From positions 1-44,769 of the forward strand of contig NZ_QYBB01000036.1 in assembly GCF_004137685.1 (NCBI RefSeq): a stretch of 44,769 nucleotides of DNA. Direction: 5' to 3'. The stretch comes from Lichenibacterium minor (lineage in GTDB: Bacteria > Pseudomonadota > Alphaproteobacteria > Rhizobiales > Beijerinckiaceae). Numbering within the stretch: position 1 is the first letter of the stretch; every line of letters starts with the position of its first letter. A program made the position numbers and the translations under genes. The notes under the pieces are model-generated. The model was not told the DNA's origin. It searched no databases and saw only the letters and a list, made by a program, of their open reading frames with translations. This document shows positions 1-7,266 of this stretch, one piece after another.

Positions 1-43
1 AACCCGCGGGCCGCTCATCAGCAGCGCCGCCGTCGATGAACGC

Positions 44-73
44 TGTATAGGGCACCCCACGGAGACCCGTCAA
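44..73 (-). promoter_or_regulatory. Predicted sigma-70-type promoter firing leftward out of the window
   Basis: On the minus strand TTGACG (68-73) is followed after 18 bases by TATACA (44-49), a good match to -35 and -10 boxes, so transcription would start near position 37 and run left. The transcript's gene lies outside the window; an ATG at 16-18 could be its start, but only six codons are visible and there is no clear ribosome binding site. The rest of the stretch up to 278 shows no recognisable gene. This is a motif match only. Confidence 0.4.
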
Positions 74-278
74 CGCCCTTTTTCGGATCGGGCGAAAAAA
101 TCGGCTCTGCCCGCCGACTCGGCGCCACGGCCCTCGGCACGGCTTCCAAGGCCCGAGTCGCGAGCCCGCCCTCGGCCACGGAGCTTGAACAGGATCGTGC
201 GCGGGCGCGCGAGGCGGGCGCCGCCGGGGCCCCCGCAGCGGGGAGTGGACGCCGCATTCCCGCCATGAAACAGAGGCT

Positions 279-2321
279 GTGTCCGAAAGCGCGAGGGCGG
301 CCCGGCGGGTCGGGCCGCGCGACGAGGGGGGAGCGGAGCTTTTGGGGGCCATCATCAGCGCGGAGCATCGGCACGGGGGTCTGGTCGACCTCGGCGTCGA
401 ACCCCCGATCCAGGTGATCGGCCGCCCCCTGATGGCCCACGACCGCCGCAGCGTCTCGTTCCGGTGGCTGTCGGCCGTCGTGCTGACGGGCGTCGCCGGA
501 TCCGCCCTCATCGGCACCACGGTCCTGGTGGCCCTGAACGGCTGCTCCAACATGGCGCAGGCGCCGGAACTCGTGACCCCGGCCCGCAGCGCCAAGGCGG
601 CCGAGACGGGGCTCGTCAAGGGCGACCGGCTCATCCGCTCGGCCGACATCGTCGCGGAAAAGCAGAGCTTCAAGGTTCCGGTCGCCGTGAAGGTCGGCGA
701 CAAGCAGGTCATCCGCATGCGCGGTTTCAGCCATGTCGCCACCACGCTGGCCCTGGCGTCGACCGGCAACGAGGACGACGTGCCGGAGTTCAATCCGCTG
801 AAGCTGATGGGGCAGGACGTCAACCCCGCCGAAGCCCCTCCCCCCGATCCCGGCCCGGCCCTCGCCGACGCCGACGTGTCCTTCACCACCCGGGACCTCG
901 CGTCCGCGGACGCGCCGCGGTTCGGCGGCAGCCTGTCGGCCGACGAGATCCAGGCGCAGGTAGCCGAATCCGCCCGCAGCCTGGCCAGCCCGAACCGGAC
1001 GCCGCTGCTGCCGCAGATGCTGCTGATGCGCACGAGCCGCGCCGGCGTGCTGCCGTCGGGCGGCCTCGGCTTCGCCGATCCCGGCTTCCCCGCAGCGCCC
1101 TTCTCGTCGATCGAGGTCCACATGGTGGCGGAAAACGTCACCGCGGTGCCGCGCTCGGACGCCAGCCGGGAGCCGAACGAGCGCCTCGTGGTGTTCCGCC
1201 ACGGCGACAACCTCGACGACGTGCTGCGCAACAACGGCGCGACGCACGACCAGATCCGCTCGATCGACGCCGCCTTCGCGCCGAAGCGCGGCGAAGCGCC
1301 GGTGGCCGACGGACGGCGCATCCGCCTGCTCTTCTCGCGCCTGGACGACAGCCGGCCGCGGCAGATCGCCCGCATCTCGGTCTACGCCGACGAAACGCTC
1401 GAAACCACGATCGCCCTCGCCGACACGGGCGACTACGTCAAGGTGGCCAACGCGGAAGCGCCGAAGAAGCCGGCCGCGCCGGCGTCGGGCGACGAAGGCG
1501 GCTTCCGCCTCTACGACAGCCTCTACGAGACGGCGCTGAAGCAGGACATGCCGAAGCCGCTGATCGACACGCTGGTGCGGGTGTTCGGCAACGACGTCGA
1601 CTTCCAGCGCTCGGTGGCGGGCGGCGACAGCTTCGACGCCTTCTACACCGACGGCGACGACGACGGCGGGCGCTCGGACCTCCTCTTCGCCTCGATCACG
1701 GTGCGCAACGAAACCTTCCGCTATTACCGCTTCGTCACGCCGGACGACAATGCGGTGGACTTCTACGACGAGAACGGCCGCTCGGTGCGCAAATTCCTGA
1801 TGCGCTCTCCCGTGCCGAACGCCCAGATGACGTCGGGCTTCGGGCTGCGCTTCCATCCCATCCTCGGCTATTCGCGCCCCCACACGGGTGTCGACTGGGG
1901 GGCTCCGATTGGCACGCCCATCCTGGCCGCGGGCTCGGGCACGGTGCTCAAGGCCGAACACTCGTCCTCCTACGGCAACCACGTCGAGATCCAGCACGCC
2001 AACGGCTACATCACCACCTATTCCCACATGACCGGCTTCGCGCGCGGCATCGCCGACGGCGTGCGGGTGCGGCAGGGCCAGGTGGTGGGCTACCTCGGCC
2101 AGACCGGCCTCGCCACGGGTCCGCACCTCCACTACGAGGTGATCGTCAACGGCCATTTCGTCGACCCCATGCGGGTGAAGCTCGCCCGCACCCGCGAAAT
2201 GGACGGCAAGGTGCTCGGCGACTTCAAGCGCGAGCGCGACCGCATCGACGGCCTGATGGCCGGCGCCCCCAACGCCGTCGCGGCGACGCCCGAGAAACAC
2301 GCGGAAAACCAGGTGCCCTGA
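279..2321 (+). CDS. Membrane-anchored M23 family metallopeptidase
   Basis: A predicted zinc-dependent murein endopeptidase acting in the periplasm. A short cytoplasmic N-terminus contains the stretch DLGVEPP, which I recall from rhizobial M23 proteins. One membrane segment follows at about residues 61-86, then a long linker. The C-terminal LytM/M23 domain spans about residues 510-640 and has the zinc and catalytic residues of the family: H535 and D539 in HTGVDWG, H583 in YSHM, and the HLH motif at 616-618. At 680 aa it is as long as other rhizobial M23 proteins with an added N-terminal region. The start is uncertain: GTG 279 gives the longest frame, but TTG 342 has a better spaced GGGGGGAG. 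The internal ATG at 432 would lose the conserved cytoplasmic part. The next gene lies 84 bases downstream on the same strand. Confidence 0.9.
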   Translation: MSESARAARRVGPRDEGGAELLGAIISAEHRHGGLVDLGVEPPIQVIGRPLMAHDRRSVSFRWLSAVVLTGVAGSALIGTTVLVALNGCSNMAQAPELVTPARSAKAAETGLVKGDRLIRSADIVAEKQSFKVPVAVKVGDKQVIRMRGFSHVATTLALASTGNEDDVPEFNPLKLMGQDVNPAEAPPPDPGPALADADVSFTTRDLASADAPRFGGSLSADEIQAQVAESARSLASPNRTPLLPQMLLMRTSRAGVLPSGGLGFADPGFPAAPFSSIEVHMVAENVTAVPRSDASREPNERLVVFRHGDNLDDVLRNNGATHDQIRSIDAAFAPKRGEAPVADGRRIRLLFSRLDDSRPRQIARISVYADETLETTIALADTGDYVKVANAEAPKKPAAPASGDEGGFRLYDSLYETALKQDMPKPLIDTLVRVFGNDVDFQRSVAGGDSFDAFYTDGDDDGGRSDLLFASITVRNETFRYYRFVTPDDNAVDFYDENGRSVRKFLMRSPVPNAQMTSGFGLRFHPILGYSRPHTGVDWGAPIGTPILAAGSGTVLKAEHSSSYGNHVEIQHANGYITTYSHMTGFARGIADGVRVRQGQVVGYLGQTGLATGPHLHYEVIVNGHFVDPMRVKLARTREMDGKVLGDFKRERDRIDGLMAGAPNAVAATPEKHAENQVP

Positions 2322-2405
2322 CCCGTCGCGGCCCGTCGATGGTGGAACCCGCGACGGATGTCCGGGCGTTGGCGTCGCTACGACGAGCCCTCGGATGGAC
2401 GCACC

Positions 2406-3257
2406 ATGAGCCTGCGCTACGCCTACAACACCAACGGCACCGGCCGGCATCGCCTCGACGACGCCCTCGTGCTGATCGCGGAAGCGGGCTACGAGGGCGT
2501 CGCATTGACGCTCGACCACCACCATTTCGACCCCTTCGCGGAAGACTGGGAGCGCCGCGCCGAAGCGTTGCGCCGCCGTCTCGACGAACTCGGCCTCGCG
2601 TCCGTGGTCGAGACGGGCGCGCATTTCCTGCTCGACTTCCGCCAGAAGCACGAGCCGACCCTGATCTCCGCCGCGCCGGAAGGCCGCGCGCGCCGGCTCG
2701 ACTACCTCCGGCGCGCCACCGACATCGCCGCGATCGTGGGTTCGGAGTCGCTCACCTTCTGGAGCGGGGTGCTGAAGCCCGGCGTCGGGCGGACGGAAGC
2801 GACGGCCTGGCTGCACGAGGGCACGCGGTCCGCCGTCGACTACATGCTGAGCCGCGGCGTCGTGCCCGCCTTCGAGCCCGAGCCCGAGATGATGGTGTCC
2901 ACCGTCGACGACTACGCCGCCCTCGCCCGGGCGGTGCCGGAGGTGAGGATGGCGCTCGACCTCGGCCATGTGCTGGTGACCGGGGAACGCGAGCCCGACG
3001 CCGCCGTGCTGGAGTTCGGCGACCGGCTCGCCACCGTGCACCTCGAGGACATGAAGCGCGGCCGGCACGAGCACCTCGCCTTCGGCACGGGCGACATGGA
3101 CGTGGGAGCCGCGCTCGGCGCGCTGAGGACGGTGGGCTTCGAGGGGCTCGTCTGCGTCGAACTCAGCCGCGACAGCTTCCGCGCCGACGCGATGATCGGC
3201 CATGCCCGCCGCGACATCGCCGCCTATGAGCGGCGGCTGGTCGACGCGGTGGCCTGA
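2406..3257 (+). CDS. Sugar phosphate isomerase/epimerase-like TIM-barrel protein
   Basis: A 283-residue protein of the AP-endonuclease-2/xylose-isomerase-like TIM-barrel family. Typical traits are the N-terminal YNTNG strand, EAGYEGVALT, the acidic metal-site strands FEPEPEMM, LDLGHVLVTGE and VHLEDMKRG, and the C-terminal VCVELSRDS. These supply Glu, Asp and His residues of the expected divalent metal site. The start is the ATG at 2406; the upstream in-frame codons to 2358 look non-coding. The substrate is unknown. The family includes inosose dehydratases, hydroxypyruvate isomerases and proteins of several uncharacterised clusters, and nothing next to it fixes the role. Confidence 0.75.
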   Translation: MSLRYAYNTNGTGRHRLDDALVLIAEAGYEGVALTLDHHHFDPFAEDWERRAEALRRRLDELGLASVVETGAHFLLDFRQKHEPTLISAAPEGRARRLDYLRRATDIAAIVGSESLTFWSGVLKPGVGRTEATAWLHEGTRSAVDYMLSRGVVPAFEPEPEMMVSTVDDYAALARAVPEVRMALDLGHVLVTGEREPDAAVLEFGDRLATVHLEDMKRGRHEHLAFGTGDMDVGAALGALRTVGFEGLVCVELSRDSFRADAMIGHARRDIAAYERRLVDAVA

Positions 3258-3349
3258 AAGCCGCACGCGGCCGCGACGCCGGCGCGGAACAGCCCCGGCG
3301 TCGGCGCGCTTGTGTGCGTGGGCGCCCTGGGCGGCGGCGGAGGATGAGG

Positions 3350-3613
3350 ATGGCGACCGTCACATATTCGGCGATCGACGAGATCATGCAGGACATCGCG
3401 TCCAGCATCCCGGGGCCGCAGGAGGGGGAGTCGATCTTCGACTACCGCGCCCGCGTGAACCAGAGGCTGATGGAGATCGTGGACGCGGTCAGCGACCACA
3501 AACGGCGCGTGGACGGCTTCGTGCGCGACCATTCGGACCCGAAGCTCGGCCCGACGGACCAGTTCTACAACGCGGTCCGCCAGCGCTTCATCTCGGACGA
3601 ATTCGAGGACTAG
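3350..3613 (+). CDS. Small hypothetical protein (87 aa)
   Basis: I do not recognise this family. The ATG at 3350 follows GGAGGATGAGG, which gives a good ribosome binding site and decides the start. The protein is acidic, predicted mostly helical, has no signal peptide or membrane segment and contains no cysteine. Its stop codon TAG (3611-3613) is part of the CTAG target site duplicated by the IS5-family element that begins at 3614. The insertion therefore ends exactly at the gene's last base and leaves the product intact, though any native terminator has been displaced. Confidence 0.65.
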   Translation: MATVTYSAIDEIMQDIASSIPGPQEGESIFDYRARVNQRLMEIVDAVSDHKRRVDGFVRDHSDPKLGPTDQFYNAVRQRFISDEFED

Positions 3614-3630
3614 CAGGTCGCTGAAAAAGG
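3610..3630 (+). repeat. Left end of IS5-family element: CTAG target duplication plus 17-bp inverted repeat
   Basis: CTAG (3610-3613) is followed by CAGGTCGCTGAAAAAGG (3614-3630). The exact reverse complement of this 17-mer ends at 4971 and is followed by a second CTAG (4972-4975). The first base inside the repeat differs between the ends (G versus C), so the perfect repeat is 17 bp. The intact duplication and termini suggest insertion of a complete element. Confidence 0.9.
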
Positions 3631-4971
3631 GTCGACGTTCAGCCTCTGAGCTTCAGCCGGCTTCGTTTTTGGCTGGTGGACGACGAGAAGCGTGAGGGTC
3701 GGTCTTTTCGCCGTCCGCTTCTTTGCCGCCGCGATGGGGCTGGCCCCACCGCGGCGGGACAGGGGCATATATCCCGCCACCTCACGCCACCGCCGGTTCG
3801 GCCAGCAGCTTTGGCAGGCGGACGAGGTTGCAGGCTGCGGCCGAGAAGGCGAAGGCCATGTCGACGCGCTTGCGACCTCGCACCCGGATGCGGCGCAAGA
3901 GCCCGAACTCCTTGCCCCAGCCGAAACCCTCCTCGATCCGTTTGCGGATGCGCTGGCTCGCCGCGTAGCCGGGATGGCGCGTCGTGCGCCCGTCGACGGC
4001 TGAGCGGCGCTTGGCCGTGTTGCGGGCGATGTGCGGCGTGACGTTCATGCTCCGCAGTTCGTCGACGAAGTCTCGGCGTCATAGCCCTTGTCGGCCCCGA
4101 GTGTGATGCGGTTCTGCCGGTCGGCCCGCTTCTCCATCATGGCGAGAGCGGCGATGCGCTCGGCATGGCCGTTGGCCTGAGTGACGCAGCCGTCGACGAT
4201 CAGCCCGTTGCGGTTCTCCATGAGCGCATGCCCGATGAAGCAAAGCCGGGCTTCCCGGCCCCGCCCCCTTGCGATAAAGGCGCGCCTCGGGATCCGTGAC
4301 GCTCCGGTGCGTGTCGTTGGAGAGCCGTTGGCCGTGGAAGTCCACCTCGGCGTTGCGCCCGCCCGCGGGCGGTTCGGGGGGAGCGGGCAGGTCGGGTGGC
4401 GTGTCGCCGTCCTTGGGCCTGAAGCTCTTCATCGACGCCCAGGCCTGGATGGGCGTGCCGTCCACGCTGAAGTGATCCTGCGACAGCAGCCGCTTCACCC
4501 GCGGGATGGCCAGCACGGCGCTCAGGAACGCCGCCGCCACGCTGCCGTCGAGCAGACGGTCGCGGTTCTTGGAAAAAGTCGAGGCGTCCCACACGGGATC
4601 GTCGATGCCCAAGCCGACCAACCAGCGGAACAGGAGATCGAAGTCGAGCTGCTCCATCAGCTGACGCTCGGAGCGCACCGAGTAGAAGGCCTGCAGCGGC
4701 ATCGCCCGCAACAGCTGCTCGGGCGGGATCGAGGGACGGCCGATCTCCGAGTAGATCTTGCCAAAGCGCCCGTCGAGCGACGCCAGCGCCTCGTTCACCA
4801 GAGTCCGGATCGTACGCAGGGGATGATCCGAGCGGACCCGCTGCTCCAGGTCCACATAGGAAAACAGCGAGCCGCTCCGGCTGTCCTGTCCGCGCACTCG
4901 ACACTCCCCCGATGAGCAAGGCAGAGTGAATCACGAACTGGCCAACACCCGAAGCCTTTTTCAGCGACCTG
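3614..4971 (-). mobile_element. Full-length IS5-family insertion sequence, 1358 bp, with damaged transposase
   Basis: The element is bounded by 17-bp perfect terminal inverted repeats and flanked by a 4-bp CTAG direct repeat. It holds one transposase reading frame on the minus strand, of the IS5-type DDE kind. The intact ends and target duplication indicate an element that moved as a unit, but two frameshifts have probably inactivated its own transposase. A truncated copy in the same orientation ends at 7169 with the identical 17-bp right end and also abuts CTAG. Confidence 0.9.
3782..4897 (-). pseudogene. IS5-family transposase, two compensating frameshifts
   Basis: The frame opens at GTG 4897 after GGGGGAG and reads a DUF772-type N-terminus (LFSYVDLEQRV, GRPSIPPEQLLRAM, LLFRWLVGLGIDDPVWD) and the DDE strand HFSVDGTPIQAW. 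Near 4255, in a G/C run after RLYRKGAG, the reading shifts by one. The expected sequence continues in another frame (HALMENRNGLIVDG, ITLGADKGYDAE) until about 4070. There a missing base restores the first frame for the C-terminus (NVTPHIARNT, RIRKRIEEGFGWGKEFGLL, stop at 3782). With both shifts corrected the length fits an IS5-family transposase. Programmed frameshifting is known in some IS5 relatives, but two opposite shifts in one gene look more like decay or sequencing error. Confidence 0.85.
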
Positions 4972-4975
4972 CTAG
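4955..4975 (-). repeat. Right end of IS5-family element: 17-bp inverted repeat plus CTAG duplication
   Basis: CCTTTTTCAGCGACCTG (4955-4971) is the exact reverse complement of the left terminal repeat, and CTAG follows at 4972-4975. The same 17 bases followed by CTAGAGC recur at 7153-7176, so both element copies share this junction to three bases beyond the target site. Confidence 0.9.
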
Positions 4976-5043
4976 AGCGTCCAGCACGGGCGATAAGGTC
5001 GTCGACCTCCCCTCCGAGCTCAAGGCCTGATCTTCTCTGCATG
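4972..5043 (-). pseudogene. Truncated gene start cut by the IS5 element
   Basis: On the minus strand the ATG at 5043 follows a strong AGGAGG after a short spacer. It opens a frame reading MQRRSGLELGG and EVDDLIARAG, which then runs into the IS right end. Removing the element and one CTAG would let the frame continue only about eight codons to a stop, so the gene was already broken before this insertion or was always a short peptide. I cannot name the family. The evidence is the ribosome binding site and the protein-like composition of the first 21 residues. Confidence 0.35.
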
Positions 5044-5192
5044 GACCCTCCTGAGAGGACCGAGCACGGGGTCCACGTCAGGCGCGGCATCATCGAGTGC
5101 TCTCATGCGGTTGCGAGCCGCGTCCACGTGTGGGAACGTCTGGCAGATGTCCAAGGACTTCTCCGTCCTGGTGATCACATTATGCTCGGTCT

Positions 5193-5879
5193 TCATGGTA
5201 ATTTCGAGCCCTGACCGTCATCTCCGAGTGTATCTTGGATACGCTTCAGCAATCTATCGACGATGGTCTTGTTATAAAAGTCCGGTTTGAGCATGTCCGA
5301 GACAGCTCTCTTCAGGTCCGTGACCGTCACATCCGAGTCGGGCACCCCGCCCAAATGACCATCGTCGATGTCCTGCACTCCCCTCGCGATCGAAAAGGCG
5401 CTCCACAACGTATCAATGACATCGTTATTTTGTCCCGGTCCTTTTCCGTTATCGTCGATGAGGATGTCTCCACCGCCGGCCTGCACTATATTGTAGCCTG
5501 TGAGCGCCTTGAATTTCTCTTCATCCTTGGTTGAATACACGATGCCTCCATTCGGGATCGGTTGATCGGCAGAGGAGTTCTGCTGATTGACCATCATCTT
5601 GACCGCGATCTGGGCGGCTGTGCTGTATGCATTGCCTTTTGACAGGGCGTTGAGAGAGTAGGTGCCGTCTGCGTTTTCGGTGACCTCGTTGATCGCCTGA
5701 ACCGAGGGATCCTTCAGCAGCGTCTGGAACAGGGAATTGCTCCTATCGCCCCAATTGATCGTCGAAGCACCTCCCCCGTCGCCGTTCGGCTGAGGCGAAG
5801 GACTTTGCTGCCCTCCCTTCGCAGGAAGCGCTTTCGTTGCCATGGTGGATGCCACCTGGTTGCCCGCATCCAGCTTCAT
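5193..5879 (-). CDS. Hypothetical, cysteine-free, Asp/Gly/Asn-rich protein in an AT-richer patch
   Basis: A 228-residue ORF of unknown function. It starts at ATG 5879, with AAAGGA upstream at acceptable spacing. It has no cysteine, no signal peptide and no membrane segment. A Gln/Ser/Pro/Gly-rich N-terminus (about residues 20-40) precedes a predicted globular part with the acidic stretches DILIDDNG and DIDDGHLGGVPDSD and a helical C-terminus ending GDDGQGSKLP. Base composition is clearly lower in G+C than all neighbours, suggesting horizontal transfer. It lies between two IS5-family copies and overlaps an upstream ORF remnant by ATGA. The cysteine-free, Asp/Gly-rich make-up with a disordered N-terminus resembles type III secreted harpins or translocators such as NopX/HrpF, but I see no decisive motif, so this is only a hypothesis. 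Confidence 0.6.
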   Translation of the reverse strand: MKLDAGNQVASTMATKALPAKGGQQSPSPQPNGDGGGASTINWGDRSNSLFQTLLKDPSVQAINEVTENADGTYSLNALSKGNAYSTAAQIAVKMMVNQQNSSADQPIPNGGIVYSTKDEEKFKALTGYNIVQAGGGDILIDDNGKGPGQNNDVIDTLWSAFSIARGVQDIDDGHLGGVPDSDVTVTDLKRAVSDMLKPDFYNKTIVDRLLKRIQDTLGDDGQGSKLP

Positions 5880-6064
5880 CGCCTGAGTCCTTTGATGAGT
5901 CCTATGGCCGACCAGTGATCGAAGAGTGGAGTTCCAATCTTGTGCGAGGCCAACCGGAAGACATCATCCCCGAGTTGAACGCAGGCCGTCCTCGGTTCGC
6001 TGCCCCGCGGACTCCTCGTCCAGCCTCGGCCGTGCCACGTCACCGCATGTCTCGCAGCCTGCAC
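5876..6064 (-). pseudogene. Remnant 3' end of a gene translationally coupled to the hypothetical ORF
   Basis: The frame ends with LASHKIGTPLFDHW and SAIGLIKGLRR. Its TGA overlaps the ATG of the next ORF as ATGA (5876-5879), the usual arrangement within an operon. Only the last 40 or so codons look protein-like and share the lower G+C. Further upstream the sequence becomes noisy, with no plausible start. It is probably the C-terminus of a gene whose front was lost in the rearrangements that left the IS3 and IS5 fragments. Family unknown. Confidence 0.3.
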
Positions 6065-6364
6065 GAGCGCTCGGACGTCGCGAAGATCGTCCCGTTGCCG
6101 CCTCGCACTCGTTGGCTCGAACCCTTATGGCGCGCGACAGGGCTCGCCTGTCCGCGTCGCCTCTGTACGTCGCGTGTGACGCGGCGACCCGTGAAGCTCG
6201 CCACACGCACCCGAGATCACGGAGACGTGCGGGCCGCGATGGGAACCGTTGGTGAACACCACGCACACCAACGCTGGTCGAGCGTTCCAACCGGCGCAAC
6301 CATGATCCGCGTTGCCGGACGTCTGAACCGCGCCGGGTTTCTCGGAGGCTGGTTGGCTTGGAAT
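6065..6364. other. About 300 bp with no recognisable gene
   Basis: Between the ORF remnant and the stop of the IS3-family fragment I find no frame with a plausible start, ribosome binding site or family motif on either strand. It is probably debris from deletions around the IS copies. Base composition is intermediate between the AT-richer ORF and the GC-rich flanks. Confidence 0.4.
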
Positions 6365-6630
6365 CTACGCTGCCATCGGGGTGGCCTCACGGGTGGCGTA
6401 GAAGGCTGCCTCGGCTTCGGCCGGCGGGACATTGCCGATGGGCTCGAGCAGTCGGCGGTGATTGTACCAGTCGACCCATTCGAGCGTGGCATACTCGACG
6501 GCCTCGAACGACCGCCATCGGCCACGCCGATGGATCACCTCGGCCTTGAACAGGCCGTTGATGGTTTCAGCGAGGGCGTTGTCGTAACTATCTCCTATGC
6601 TGCCGACTGAGGGTTCGATGCCGGCCTCTG
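6365..6630 (-). pseudogene. IS3-family transposase OrfB, C-terminal fragment
   Basis: The minus-strand frame reads AEAGIEPSVGSIGDSYDN, then ALAETINGLFKAEV, then ATLEWVDWYNHRRLLEPIGN and a normal C-terminus ending at 6365. This is the last part of the rve integrase core of IS3-family OrfB proteins; the Glu in AETI corresponds to the final E of the DDE triad. Everything N-terminal is missing, replaced at about 6631 by IS5-family sequence in the same direction. It cannot encode an active enzyme. Confidence 0.85.
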
Positions 6631-7095
6631 CGATGCCCAGGCCTGAATGGGCGTGCCGTCCACGCTGAAGTGGTCCTGGGACAGCAGCCGTTTCACCCGC
6701 GGGATGGCCAGCACGGCGCTCAGGAACGCCGCCGCCACGCTGCCGTCGAGCAGGCGGTCGCGGTGCTTGGAAAAAGTCGAGGCGTCCTACACGGGATCGT
6801 CCACGCCCAGGCCGACGAACCAGCGGAACAGGAGATCGAAGTCGAGCTGCTCCATCAGCTGACGCTCGGAGCGCACCGAGTAGAAGGCCTGCAGCAGCAT
6901 CGCCCGCAATAGCTGCTCGGGCGGGATCGAGGGACGGCCAATCTTCGAGTAGACCTTGCCGAAGCGCCCGTCGAGCGACGCCAGCGCCTCGTTCACCAAA
7001 ATGCGGATCGTACGCAGGGGATGATCCGAGCGGACCCGTTGCTCCAGGTCCACATAGGAAAACAGCGAGCCGCTCCGGCTGTCCTGTCCGGGCAC
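6631..7095 (-). pseudogene. IS5-family transposase N-terminal fragment with nonsense mutation
   Basis: Starting at GTG 7095, the frame gives the same N-terminus as the first copy (SGSLFSYVDLEQRV, GRPSIPPEQLLRAM). It meets a TAG at 6787-6789 where the first copy has the Trp codon of DDPVWDASTF (TGG to TAG). Past the stop it remains readable (FSVDGTPIQAWAS) to the junction with the IS3 fragment. It is dead twice over, by nonsense mutation and by truncation. Confidence 0.88.
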
Positions 7096-7169
7096 TCGAC
7101 ACTCCCCTGATGAGCAAGGCGGAGTGAATCACGAACTGGCCAACACCCGAAGCCTTTTTCAGCGACCTG
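6631..7169 (-). mobile_element. Truncated IS5-family element (right 539 bp)
   Basis: Positions 6631-7169 align without gaps to 4433-4971 of the full-length copy, at a constant offset of 2198 bases and with few substitutions. The copy keeps the 17-bp right inverted repeat (7153-7169) and an adjacent CTAG. Its left two thirds are missing: homology stops abruptly at 6631, where IS3-family sequence begins. Orientation matches the first copy, so the two form direct repeats of about 0.54 kb. Confidence 0.88.
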
Positions 7170-7266
7170 CTAGAGCCGTCGCGGCTCGACCCACGGCGGC
7201 CCCGCGAGCCTGCCCCAGCACCAGGATAGCCCGGCATCGGGCATCCCGTGCGGGGCACCGGCACGT

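Noticed and set aside
66..104. Inverted repeat CGCCC...GGGCG followed by six A considered as a terminator
   Set aside because: The A-run is on the wrong side for the plus strand, and on the minus strand the stem is followed by a promoter rather than a T-run.
18..3266. A 1082-codon open frame on the minus strand across the M23 and TIM-barrel genes
   Set aside because: It is antisense to two well-supported genes, consists of Arg/Ala/Gly/His-rich low-complexity sequence and has no family motif; long open shadow frames are expected at this G+C.
4079..4897. Programmed translational frameshifting in the IS5 transposase
   Set aside because: Some IS5 relatives use one shift, but here a second, opposite shift by loss of a base is needed downstream, which points to damage.
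5193..5879. EF-hand calcium-binding loops in the unknown ORF
   Set aside because: The acidic stretches DILIDDNG and DIDDGHLGG do not fit the DxDxDG spacing of an EF-hand loop.
3614..7169. Possible composite transposon with the unknown ORF as cargo
   Set aside because: The right copy lacks its left end and the transposases are broken, and there is no target duplication around the whole unit; a decayed island fits better.
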